From the NCBI GenBank assembly GCA_019009955.1, contig CM032231.1, positions 46,155,001 through 46,219,000 on the forward strand: a stretch of 64,000 nt of DNA, written 5' to 3'. The notes below the pieces were generated by a model. The model made no database searches. It had not been told where the DNA came from and saw only the letters and a program-made list of their open reading frames with translations. Below, one piece after another: positions 22,601 through 35,537 of this stretch. Position 1 is the stretch's first letter, and each line of letters opens with the position of its first letter. Source of the DNA: Riptortus pedestris (taxonomy: Eukaryota > Arthropoda > Insecta > Hemiptera > Alydidae). Position numbers and translations under genes: made by a program.

Positions 22601-25600
22601 CACACACACACCTAATATTAATTAAAAATAAATAAAACAATATTCATAAAGTCCACCTAAGGGTTATTCATAGCTAGAGTGGGTGGAACACAATGGGGAA
22701 TCCCACTGGTTGTGATGCACTAGCCAGAAAGAAATGTTGTTGGAATGACACAAATTCTAACAGACTTTTTACCCTTTTAATAAGAACTGATGAGTCTGAA
22801 CTGCCATAATACTTGCTAACTAGAAAATTTGATTTAAAGGCACTAGTTTTGTCAATGATAAAATGTTTGATTTAGGTGTCATTTCAATCTGCGTTTTCAT
22901 TTGTAGAATACTGTATACAAAAGTTACTGGTACCATCTTATAAAAAATAGTTGTGATATTAATACTTCAATATTCAAATTTTCTTTAGTTTCTGATCTAA
23001 TATCTAAGGAGTGTCCATGCGAGTTAAAAAAGTTACTTTTTAAAATGACTATTTATATATGTATATGTGGGTGTATAAAGCATCATCATTGTGTATTGAA
23101 ATCCCTGGAGCATCTTCAGGCAGAAACTAAATTTCCACAGTATCTTTTGTTTTTTGCTTGACATTTTCTGGTGTAATCTTCTCTATAGTGTATATTTATA
23201 GGGTCTTAGTGTACTTAATCCTAACCCTACTTGAACCCAAAGTTGACTACCTTATTAGTTGAAGTATACTATATATTTATTTCTCATTCATTATTCCGGA
23301 CATTTCTCATAACACACATATACCTTCATTAATATTGGTTGGTGTATGTATAGAGGTGCCGGTAGCTGTGTGGAATAAGGCATGGGTATATCTACCACTA
23401 CTCTCAGTAATCTGAAAGCTAGGTGCAGGCTCGATCCCTGCCAAAGGACCACATTATTTCTGTTCTTGAGCCCAAAGTTGACTACCTTATTAGTTGAAGT
23501 ATACTATATATTTATTTCTCATTCATTATTCCGGACATTTCTCATAACACACACACACAACACACATATACCTTCATTAATATTGGTTGGTGTATGTATA
23601 GAGGTGCCGGTAGCTGTGTGGAATAAGGCATGGGTATATCTACCACTACTCTCAGTAATCTGAAAGCTAGGTGCAGGCTCGATCCCTGCCAAAGGACCAC
23701 ATTATTTCTGTTCTATATTTATTAGCTACCTGAGTATGCTAGTGTCACGAGGTGGATTAGTAATAGCCTAGTGAGTATATATGTCTGACAACCCTTTGGG
23801 ATGACTCTTCGGTCCCATCCACTGGCAGGCCAACATCTGATGAACTGACCACTGACTCCTCGGGTATAATGAGTTCGGTCTACCGTGGACAATTTATTCT
23901 TGGTCCTCTCTGGTTAGTGGGGGTTGTATCTCGAGTTGATCACTCTTTATGTAAAATGCTGATAACAAATCTCAGTTAGAAGCAGTTAAAGATCTCTAAG
24001 GCCTATAATGTCAACCAAAATAAGTATATATAAAGAACAGATTGTGCTTAGAACATATTTTTTAGCACTAACAGTTATTTTGTTACTTGAAATCCAAAAT
24101 GATTATTTACAATTACCATTTTCAAATATTATTAAAATTATGAGCCAGGAGGGATGTTAATCCAATCTTTATATTTCAATTTGTCCTTGACAAGAACTGC
24201 AGTTTTGAACATGAATTCATAAATAGTTGGCCAATCGCCCCTTTTTATTTCACGGAAATAACAAGAGAATGTTTAATGTTTTATTTTTGTTGTGTGGGGA
24301 AAATGAATTTATTGCACCAAGTAATCTAATTTTAGATTTTTTGGGAGGCTATTTTCATTTCAATAAGTCAAAGATGAGCATCTTATTGAGTGTAGAATTG
24401 CACGGTTAAATATTTCCCCTTAGATTTTATCCTATGGAATAGCATTCTACAAGACATTAGATGTAAGGTTGAGACACTGTTTGGAGCGCTGTTGAAAGAA
24501 GCCAGTTTGAAAAAAAAGAAAATCATGCATATGAACTGCTAGGTTTCTAATTGTTGTGTTAAGTGGATGTTTTATGTCTTGCTTGTTGGAATTAACTTAT
24601 GAGATCTAATTGGTTTTGTCGCCATATGATGTTTAAATATTAACACGGAATTGATAGTATCACTTTGTTCTGTACTACTAATAAAATAGCATTTGGAAAT
24701 TGGAGTATGGGATATCTCCACATCTCTAAAACTATTATTTAAATATCCTAACTTCCCCTCAAACTAATTGCTTCAATTTAAATTTATTAGACAACTAAAT
24801 TTTTTATTTAAAAATATTTAAAGAACTATTAATGGATTTAATAATAGCTATGAGCCCTAAAATGCAATTTATTTTGTGAATTACTTTTAATATAAATTAG
24901 CAAGATAACTTGGAACCAAAATTTTAGGTTGCATTCATGACAACAGTTAAGAAGAAACAATAGCCAAGATTTTCTAAACCATTGATTTTATTGACCATTT
25001 TTCTTGGTAAGATCAAATTTTTGGTGGAAGGCCAATGACCAGGAATGCATCCCTACCATATTGTGGTGGCAGTGCAAACCAGCAATTGGTATTTTTTATT
25101 CTAGTAGCTGCTACTCGATACATTTTATTCTAGTAGCTGCTACTCGATACATTTTATTCTAGTAGCTGCTACTCGATACATTTTATTCTAGTAGCTGCTA
25201 CTCGATACAATTTATTCTACTAGCTGATACTCCAGGACTCATTCAATGAGAGTTCCTCTTAATATGCACAATATTTACAAAATATTGTGATCTTGCTGCT
25301 CAGCAAGTTGATAATTAAAACCTAGGCCCCTTCCTAGGAAAACTTCAGATAAAAATGAAGGGCAGGCAGGAAAAGGCTATGTCCAAGGAGTATGAGAAAT
25401 GTCATGATCATATCTCTTAGCTTTGAGATACAGATTTTAAATCATCATTCTTGATGCAATGGTTGAAACTTTTTTTTTTTTTTCCCAGTCAAAACTCCAT
25501 TTTGTGAATGTGTATTTATGTAAAATGATATTTCGTGCATAATTACATTTTTAGCTATCTAAATTCCTGAAAACTTTCTTTATTTGTGGTTTAATTTGTT

Positions 25601-28600
25601 GAATTATTAATCCTTATAGCATCATTGAATGAATCTATTGCTGTTAGGGCCCTCTCGACTTTCTAAGGTTTTTTGCCCAATCTTTTACAATGGCTAAGCT
25701 CCATACTATCGAATTAAATCTTATTTTTCAGGTTCCTTCACTTTCTTTAATCGAAGTTAGTTATGGAATTCTCTAACTATTGTCATCTCTTCTTTTTTTG
25801 GTTTTTGAATGGAAAACACAAGGTAGGCATTTTAATTCTCCAAATACATTGGGTGAGTTGGCAAGATGTGATACATCAGCATTACATTGGTCATTTTTTA
25901 TTACTGTTTTAGAAGAGAATTATTTCTGTTTATAATTATTTGCATATCCATTATTAAATGATAATTACGCTTATAAGTTCAAATACATTGACAATTTACT
26001 ATTTTCTGTTCAGATAATAGTGTTTATTTAACTACTTATTCGTTATAAAATCTAGTTAAAAGCTTATTAATTTATGTTATTTTTTCATTATTCACCCACT
26101 TTTGATTAAAATAAACTTCATCTGCCAAACTACTTTCCAATGGGGGGAGGGGGTGGATAGTGAGACCTTTTGCAAATTGCCAAAAGCTTAATAGAAACAT
26201 AGAAAATAAAGATAAAAGGAAAGTCGGTTGAGGAAGTTATGGTTTTTAGAAAAGGAGTCTAAATTTAGAAATATAAAATACCCGAGAACATATGGAAGAC
26301 ATTGAAAACAAATGTTAGATGTTTTCTAAGATTTTAGAAAATGTGGTAGAAAATCTAATTAAACTAAAAATAAAATTGAAAATATTACACATAGCAGGCC
26401 ATGAAGGATCTGAACCTATCAAGGCTTTGATAGGAGGACAAGAGCCAAGTCTTTACGAATTTATTGCCATGCGTTGGAGGTCTTACTTTAAAGTGAATTC
26501 TGATTTATGAAGAATTAATAAAAATAAAATTGTTTCGCCATTGTTTTTTTTATTTTTACAGACTGATTGACTTGAACATATTTTATTCTAAATTATTTTA
26601 TATTCAATTGTCGGGGTTCTTTGCATACAATAAAGAAAATTTGCTAAGACATTGTGAATATTAAAAAGAGAATAAACCCTTGGTAAATCCTTCTGATTTT
26701 AAATGTAGAAGAACAAAAACTATCAATTATGTATTTGATAATTGACCTTTTTTCTCAACGATTTTTTGTGACACTTGAATTAATGAAATTGAAAATGAGG
26801 TTTACAGAGAAAATGAGCTTCCTGCATAGAATGTAATAATTCACTATCAGGAATATTAATTGAAAGTAAAAAAGCAATAAAATTTGATGAGATATTCTCT
26901 TTGATAGAGGAAAAAAATGGAAACCTTCAATTTGTTACTGTTGTTTTGTATTGAGTTGATAGAGACATACTAAATCAACTGTTTTAATTGTTATAACAAC
27001 TGTTGTATTGCTATTATAAAAATAAATGTTCTTAAAGAAAAATATGTGTGAAGATTTAATATGGTTTTCAAGAATTAATAAATATTAAGTCATAACTGAT
27101 ACTGAATTCCAATTTCAAAAGCATTTTTGAACAGTTTTCCTAAATGGAAAATTATCATAGGAAGCACTGAGTAGATTGATTTATCCTGAGTCTGTTGTAA
27201 AATGTCTTTGATTCGAATAATAGCATTTGATACCTTATACACATACCAGTTTATCGGATTTTTACTCCTCCTTTAACACCATTTGTCCGGATGGTGTACA
27301 TCTCTGAGAACTGATATAAGTAGCCTAATAGCCAATGAAATTCAAGGAACCTGTGTGTGGGGGGGGAGTGTAGGATGTACTTTTAGTTCAGAATAGAATG
27401 TGTATATAAATATTTGCCAAACATCAACTCGCTTGTCTAGTGGCAACTTAAGATTTTTTTTTGTATTCTATTTTATTTTATTTTGAATCTTCCAGTTAAA
27501 CCAAACCCAGTACTTAATTACCTGAAGAAGTCACTTCCAATGCCAGAGAATTTCATTCATTCCTCTCTCTGAAATAAAATCCCACTATGCCCATGAAAAT
27601 TAAGCTCAATTTCATGTCAATTTATTTTTATTTTTTTTCAAGCCTTTTGTGGATTATCTTCAGAATTGACATATCCATGGTTGCTATGGCATTTTCTTCT
27701 GTGAATAAGCTGAGCGTAACTGTAGTTATGATTAGATATTTCCTTTGGACACATTTTGAGGTCATAATCACTAATTTATTACAGAAAAGTTAAACTTTGA
27801 AAAAGTCTAATAATATTTGGTCTATGGAATGTAGTTTTAGACTTATTCAGAGGACCAGGACAGGCTACTTGTTACCATTCCCTTATATTGTTTGTTGGTC
27901 CCTTTCCTCCTCTGCCATTGCTTGCTACCTCTTATTAAGAAGTTATGTGCACTCTTTTAATGCCATCTCCAGAAATATGGAAGATCTGCCATTTCCAGAA
28001 CTCCCCCCATTCCTGTTTTTGCATTCTATCTCATTTCCATTTCCTCCCTCTAAGTAAAGTGTGCATTGTTGATGAAGTGTAGGCTTCATCAAATTTTATT
28101 GGATTTAATTATGATCACCGATACATATAGTGAATAATCTAGTGAAGATAGTTGCCCTGCGAAGCATATATAAGAGGCCCAATATGTTATTGTCCATTAT
28201 GTAAAATTACAATCTTGAAGTTGTCCTAGAGAAATAAAGGATTCTGTGAAGGTAAGGAATATATAAAGCCTTTAGCAAGCATCAGAGAAATTGTATATTT
28301 TCTAACGGTCTATGAATAGTCTCAAATAAATTGAAGATGATGATTTTTTTTTTTTTTTATTATATATAGAGTTGCTCTTTATATTTCTTAGTAGGTGACA
28401 CTCCTGAGGGAGTGATCAGGGCTCTCTAGATAAGGTTATGAAAAACTAGTGCAACTGGTATCAATAGATAATACCACAACCTACTAGTCCTATGTCTCTG
28501 CGAGTTTCATTTCACAATTTGTTCCAGTAGTACTAGCTTCTTATTTTCTGTATTAACCCAGATTAAAAGCTACCTACGCATTTTGAAGAACTTAAAATTT

Positions 28601-31600
28601 CTTTTCTTATCTCAAGCTTCTTGGTGAGTGGTAAATATACCCTGCCTGGGAAGAGTAATCTATATTCTTGATAATTTAAAAAACAATGTTAAAGATAATG
28701 TACCCCTTTAATGTAAGCCTACCAGTTCCAGTGTAAAATCTTTTTATTATTAAATGTAATTATTAAATTTTAAAAATATTAAATGCATTTTTTCCTGAAC
28801 TCCTTTAGACCTCAAAGCCATTTGCCCTTTTTTTAAAAGTGACCTTTAATGATTTAGTGTGAAATCTAATGAATAGGTTTGTGGAAGGCGATAAATTGAA
28901 AGGTTCACCTTACTGCAATAGAACTTTTTGATATTGACTTATAAATCATTGAATTTTCTTCACTGTGAAAAAGTAGATGTTTTGCTTTGGAATCAGAAAT
29001 CTTGCAAAAGCAAAATTACACCAGACAGATGTTCTACTCTGAACCCTGCTAACCCCACTGGTAGTCATCCTAGTTTGAATCTTACCCCATGAGCTACTAA
29101 ATTTGTTTATATTTTCTTATGTGGTTTGGGCCCAATTAATTGAATAAATGTTTAAAAGATATTCACATGAGTTTATAACTGTAATTAAAATTGTATTCAA
29201 CTCCATATATGCTACTAGTGATGTTTGTTGTGTGGGTTAGTATTCATTACCAGATGTGAGATGTGCCAGGTCCATCACATGTATGGTCTTAAGAATATTT
29301 ATGGGTTGGCATAGAAAATGCTAGTTTAAATAAGTGACTGAATAATTATTGAAAAAATAATTATAGCAATGTTTATGACATTGATGAAAACAGTTAATTA
29401 TGCATTTATCTATAAGTAGTATAATATAATTATAAGTACAAGAAGAACTAAATAAATAATACTACATACATATTTACTATACAAATAAATAATACTACAT
29501 AATATATTTTTCCCTACCCCTGCTGTTGAAAATTGTTAGTAACGAGTCGTGAATGAGGTGTGCCATAGAGATATAAAAATATCTCATTTTTTAAAAATGT
29601 GATCGGAATACCACTTTATCATATATGGTTGAATTTGTCGTTAAATATGCCATATGATTCATTATAAAACAAAATTTAAAAATTGTGGTGGAGGGGAAAA
29701 TATAATTTAAAAGCTGTGGGGGAGGGGAAATTATTGAAAAATGTGACATTTAAAAAAATCTGATTGCACACTTTTAAAGTACATTAAAAGCCATAAAACT
29801 ATCATTTGAAACTTTTTTTATTTCTATTTCCATTTTAACATTATTTGCTCAGAAAATAAAAAATTAATTTTTTTCAAGAGGTGATTTTACTCCTTCAAAT
29901 CGTAGTTCTGCACAAACAAGAAATAGTTTTGTGTTATGGAATAACTACTCTACTTGCACACAAAGTTTCAGAGTTTTTTTTTTTAATTTTCGGGTTACCT
30001 AACCTCCCTTGTTAGTTGAGTTAAATGGAGGATTTTTTTGTTGTTGTAAATTTCATATTTTTTAGTATTTCAAAGTGAATACATTTTGTATTCTCTATAA
30101 ATTAATAAATACCAATTGTAATATGTAAATTAAATGCAATTAATTGACTCATTTAAAAATGCAAGTAAAAAGTGGAAAATACAATACAAAATATAAAATA
30201 AATGTTAGGATGGACTTGACTGTAACCAACACTTTCATGGTCAAGGCTCTGTTCTAACTGTATAAAGAATGTGTCTGTCCCCTCTGTGCCAGAGTGGTAA
30301 TAGTCTATAATTCGACTATTGACTTCAGTACTATTAAAAATCTTTAATCCTAATGTGTCATGGAGTCAGGACTTAAGGGGGATAGTTGATCCTAAGGAGC
30401 CAAGATGTTAAAAATAAGCCTATCGGATTCGTAGGATTCAATTAGCTCCGCACTCCTTGAATCTTGAAAATTGGGTGGGTATTTGTTGATGTAGCAGAAA
30501 AAGCAATCATCAATATATAACTATAACAGCCAATATTAATCTCCAAGAAATTGATTCATTTTGTAATGTTGGGTCAAACAAGTAGGATGCTATCCTAGCA
30601 GAAGATAAAACATGTTTAGGATTATGGATAATTTCTAAAATATGCTTAATTTTGTTATAATCATCTCTTTATTGGGGTTTGTCAATCAAATGATCCCTTT
30701 TTATTAAAAATTTACATTAAAACCATGTTAGTAAAACATATTCATTTTTGGTGTTTTTGTGCTCCTTTAAAGTCCTTTAGGGTGCAGGTTTTCAGACTGT
30801 TAATAGAAACTAAAAACTAATTCCTTTTTCCTAAAGTCATAAAATATAGAAACAGCATGCTGAAACGAGTCATAAAATAGAAAATCAAGTCATATTCAGG
30901 CAACAACTGTGGGCCAAGACATGCCTAAAAAAAAAAGAAGAAAAACAAAAAGAAATACGATACATTGGAAAGAGAGAAAGCAAGGAATTAAAAGACAAAA
31001 ACTAGTTTAAAAAGTTACTGAATTAGAATATGAAACAATTGAAAATTAACTATTCTTTGAAAAAGGAGCTTGGAATATAACTCATTAAATTATTTATTAA
31101 AAGTAATTATTTAGTTCAGTTATTTTATTTTGTCCCTATGAAATCATGATTCATTTGATTTTAATTAACAAGGGAACAATTTTGGTATGTTATTTGTTAC
31201 ATATTTTTTCTATGCTGCTTGTTCCAATTTGTGCTAATTTTATTCAATCAAAAGCTTATTTACTACTTTTAAATTAATAATATAATTAATACAGATAATA
31301 TTACTTAGTTTAATTATGTCCAATCTGATTTCATGTTTACTATTTGGTTCTTGGAATTTTTTGAGTTTTGCTCTGGGATATTATAGACTGGTATTCCTGG
31401 GAACCCTGTTTGGGGATTGTAGGGAAAATTATATAAAACAAATTTAACTTTCATTTCCTGTTTTGATTTAATCACCATTGGTAAAACCAAATATATCGAC
31501 TTTATGAAATACGTGTATTATTTATTACTTGTTATGTGTAGTTTTCGAAGATTTACTGTATTTAATTTTTTTTTTATTCTCATTGTGGTATCATTTGAAA

Positions 31601-33109
31601 GAAATATGGTAGTATTTTAAATAGTATGTTAAAGCTAAGCTAAGCTCCCTCTCTTCTCCAGTAAACATTTGTGTTCTTCTGTAAATTATTTCGTCTGACA
31701 TAGAATTTGAAATAGGTCTTTATTTTGTTTTCAATATCATGTGGAATCTATATTTTAATCTGAATGCTATAATTTTCCATTTGGATCCTTGATAATAGTC
31801 TTGCAAAAGGTGTATTTAATTAGGAGTGGTCGTGAAATTTCCTCATTGACCTTTTTGCTCTAACATGATGGTAGGGGTCATCTCAGAGGACTCTTATAAC
31901 ACCTTTTTGTGTGAGTATGCATTCATGTATGCTTTTAACTCTCAGTTATAGGTTTTATTATAAAAATGTAAATGATGAATAATTGTGTTAAAATGCAAAT
32001 TTCAAATGAATAAGAACATCTGCCTTTGTCACATCGTTTATAAATTGAATGCTTCATTCATTTTATCTCGTATTTAAAGATCTGATTCCATTTAACTAAA
32101 TATTCAGACTATTTGGTTGTTTGTTGATGCAGGGGGCAAGAGCAGTTAGGTAGGGGCTATTAATTTGTTAAATCAAATAATTAATGTAATTAATGCTGTT
32201 TGATATATAATTTTTTTGGCGGTAATACTGCCTTACTAACTATAATTTGGTTTGATGTTGTCTTACTTCATATTCTCTTTCTGCTATATTATTAATACTA
32301 GAATGCTGTGTGTCTATTACAGTATGAATCAGTACTTTTTGCCCCAGTTTCTTGTTTCATTTGAAAATGGAAAAAGAAGTTTTAATTTTTCTTTAACAGA
32401 CACTTTTATTTTAAAATATTTCAATCATGATCTCTAGCATTAGTTAATAACAAAATGAGGTATTCTTTATTCAGATACTCTACAGTTGTTTCACAATGTT
32501 GAGTAGATACGATGAAGATGGATAAACATCTGATGTTTGAAGCATATTCACTGTTTAGCTGAAGAAAATTTAATATGCCATTCCTGGGGAACCTTTATCT
32601 CTCCTCTGATCTAGGTCTACTTCATTAATCATGGGGATTTTATATATTAATTTATTTGTTTAAATCTTCTGTGTTCTAAAAATTTATGACACGGTTTAGG
32701 AAATAGTGATTTCTTGTATGATGGTTATTAGTATCAAGAATTATTTCTTAAAAATTATTATTGCACTGTAGTGTGTTTTAGTTTTATAGGCTCTTCTTTT
32801 ATTTTTAAAGTTAAAAAGAGATATAATTAATTATTCTTTACTTGACATAGAAAGCAAAACTCTATTTATTTAATTCGTCCACCTGAATATGAACATTATT
32901 ATATTCTTTTTATAGTAAAATTCAACTTTAGTGGAAGTCAATTTTAACTTGAAAATTAACTTTTATTGTGACTATAAAAATGTTGTAAGCCTTGTCAAAT
33001 TGTAGCATATTACAAAAATGGTGACTGAAGTTTATGATAATTCAGCCGCTATTTTCGTAAATAATAGTACATCATTCCTGCCTTTGGAGACCTTAAGTAT
33101 AATATATAT

Positions 33110-33169
<60 letters not shown>

Positions 33170-35416
33170 CATCATGATCTAAAGGCCACACCTTGTAGTT
33201 GCAACTATTTTGTTTTTTCATTTGTGTTCTGTTTGATGTCTTCAAAATAGGATTTTCTAGGCCTCCCTCTTCCCCTATACCCAAGAACATTACCTTCAAA
33301 TATATTTGTGATGAAGTCGTACCTTATGGCCAAGAAGTTTCACTCTCTATTTTTCCATGGCCTTGATAAGTCTTTTGCTCTCGCTTATCTTATTTAGAAC
33401 TTCCATGTTGGATTTGTTTTATTTCAACTTGTTCTAGTGATTCTTTGCCATATTCACATTTCCATTGGTTCCAATCTATTATATATATATACACACATAT
33501 ATATACATATATTTATATATACATATATACATACACATATAAATTATATATACACACACACGCTAAAGCTATAATTTAAACTTAAATACAGCTAGATACA
33601 ATAAAAGTTATGTATTGCAAGGTACCAAAATGTTGGCTCCAGATTTATTGAATTTTTTTTTTCTTGGATTCATCTATAGGTATTTTATGCTGGTATGTAT
33701 TTGTTATGCACTATTTTATAAGTTTCTCTTTTTTTTTTCTTAGTATGCTAATGTGAATTAATTTTTCTGTAATGCTATCAATTAAATATTTTTTATACTT
33801 TTCATATTCAGTTTTAAATAATATGATTAGTAATTTCATTATACTGATTTGTCATACATTTAGTGAGAAGACTTGCTTGTATTACCTGAGAGTAGTGGGT
33901 GTGGGTGGAACATAGGAATTGATTAGTATGCCCATGTTAACATGTGTAGTTCAAATGGAGTTAGGTTTCTAGAGGATAATCTTGCCATTAATAATTCTCT
34001 GATGGTGAAATGCATTTATTTTATTCCCAATTTATTTATTGTGACGATTTTATAACATTTTGAACGTTATTTATTTAGTGGAATTTATTCTGTTATTTTT
34101 CTCTTTAGGAGCTGTTTCAGAAGTTTGTAAAACTTTGTTTTATTATAAAGTAGGGGAGGGCGTTCTGCAAGCAAATGAGATGCAACGTTAGAATGTTATA
34201 GAATATTACTAATTGCTGTGCCTGTGGTATGAGCGAATCAATTTTTGAAAATTGACAACAGGCAATAGGATAATTTTTAAGTTATTACCAATAGAGCTTA
34301 TTTCTATGGGACCATGAGTGTTTGCAAACATACTTCTATTTTTATTTTTATTTAAACTAACTGATATTTGTGAACCCTCAAATTAATACTAATTGGAAAT
34401 GTTTACATATTTTCTTTTAGGTTCTAATAGAATCATTTGTAATTAATAATGATCTGATACTTGTAAACTGCTTGCAGTTGTACCAGCTTAGTTGCAGAAG
34501 TTGTCTAGTATTAACTCACATTTCAGGAAATCAGTACTCAAGCCTATATTTAACAACCTGGACCACAAAGATTGTCATTGTTTTGTATATTCTGACTTTT
34601 CAAGTCCTCCTTAATAATATTCATTATATAATACCCTCCTCCTTCCCGAGTAGGGAGGAGTAATTAATTCTTGAAATTAAATTTTAAGGAATTTAAAAAA
34701 AATTTCTCAAAAATTAAATAACTTTCAGAATCCATAAGAAATACTTTCTATATTTCCTTTTGATCAAAATCAGTCCTTACAAAAATAACGGTTTTTTCTT
34801 CTGTCTTCTTCCTTTAAAATTTATTTGGAACTATATATATAATATTTCCTTCATTTTCAGTGTTATAAATGAAATAAATGTTCTCTTCTTATTCAGGTAT
34901 TCTCAAGTGATGAATTTTTATGTTTTATACATATGTATGTTATGAATATACCTAAGTTTAATTCTCACCTGTTTTCACAAGCCGGGCAGCTGATATTTGT
35001 TTAATAATTTCTGTTTTTATTTTTATTTATAGTCCCCCCCCTCCCCCCCCATGCCTTGTAATTCTGAATTTGTTGACAACAATCTATCTTTAGCAGCAGA
35101 GCACATTTCCAAACCAGAGTTAATGTGTAACTTAAGCCTTCTAGACTATTTTTCGAAGTGCATTTGAAGCCGTATCACTGCTATTAGTAGATTTACCTTA
35201 AGCATAAGGTTATGTTGCATCCATACAATTTCATTCTAGTTAATTTTCAGTGGTTAATCGCTGGACTCTCTCCCTCTCACCCTTCTCCCTCTCCTCTTTC
35301 TCTCTCCCTCTCCTCTTTCTCTCTCCCTCTCCTCTTTCTCTCTCCCTCTCCTCTTTCTCTCTCCCCTCTCCCTCTCTCTTCCTCTCTTTTCCCCCTCCTC
35401 TCTCCTTCTCTCTCCC

Positions 35417-35495
<79 letters not shown>

Positions 35496-35502
35496 CTCTC
35501 CC

Positions 35503-35537
<35 letters not shown>

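Noticed and set aside
23676..23686. Possible tRNA gene suggested by a B-box-like motif
   Set aside because: No cloverleaf can be drawn and the box spacing is too long; the same sequence is the head of a SINE with a second copy elsewhere.
26319..26510. 63-codon open frame in intron 2
   Set aside because: No recognisable domain, no splice context and no repeat relationship; the length is within chance expectation.
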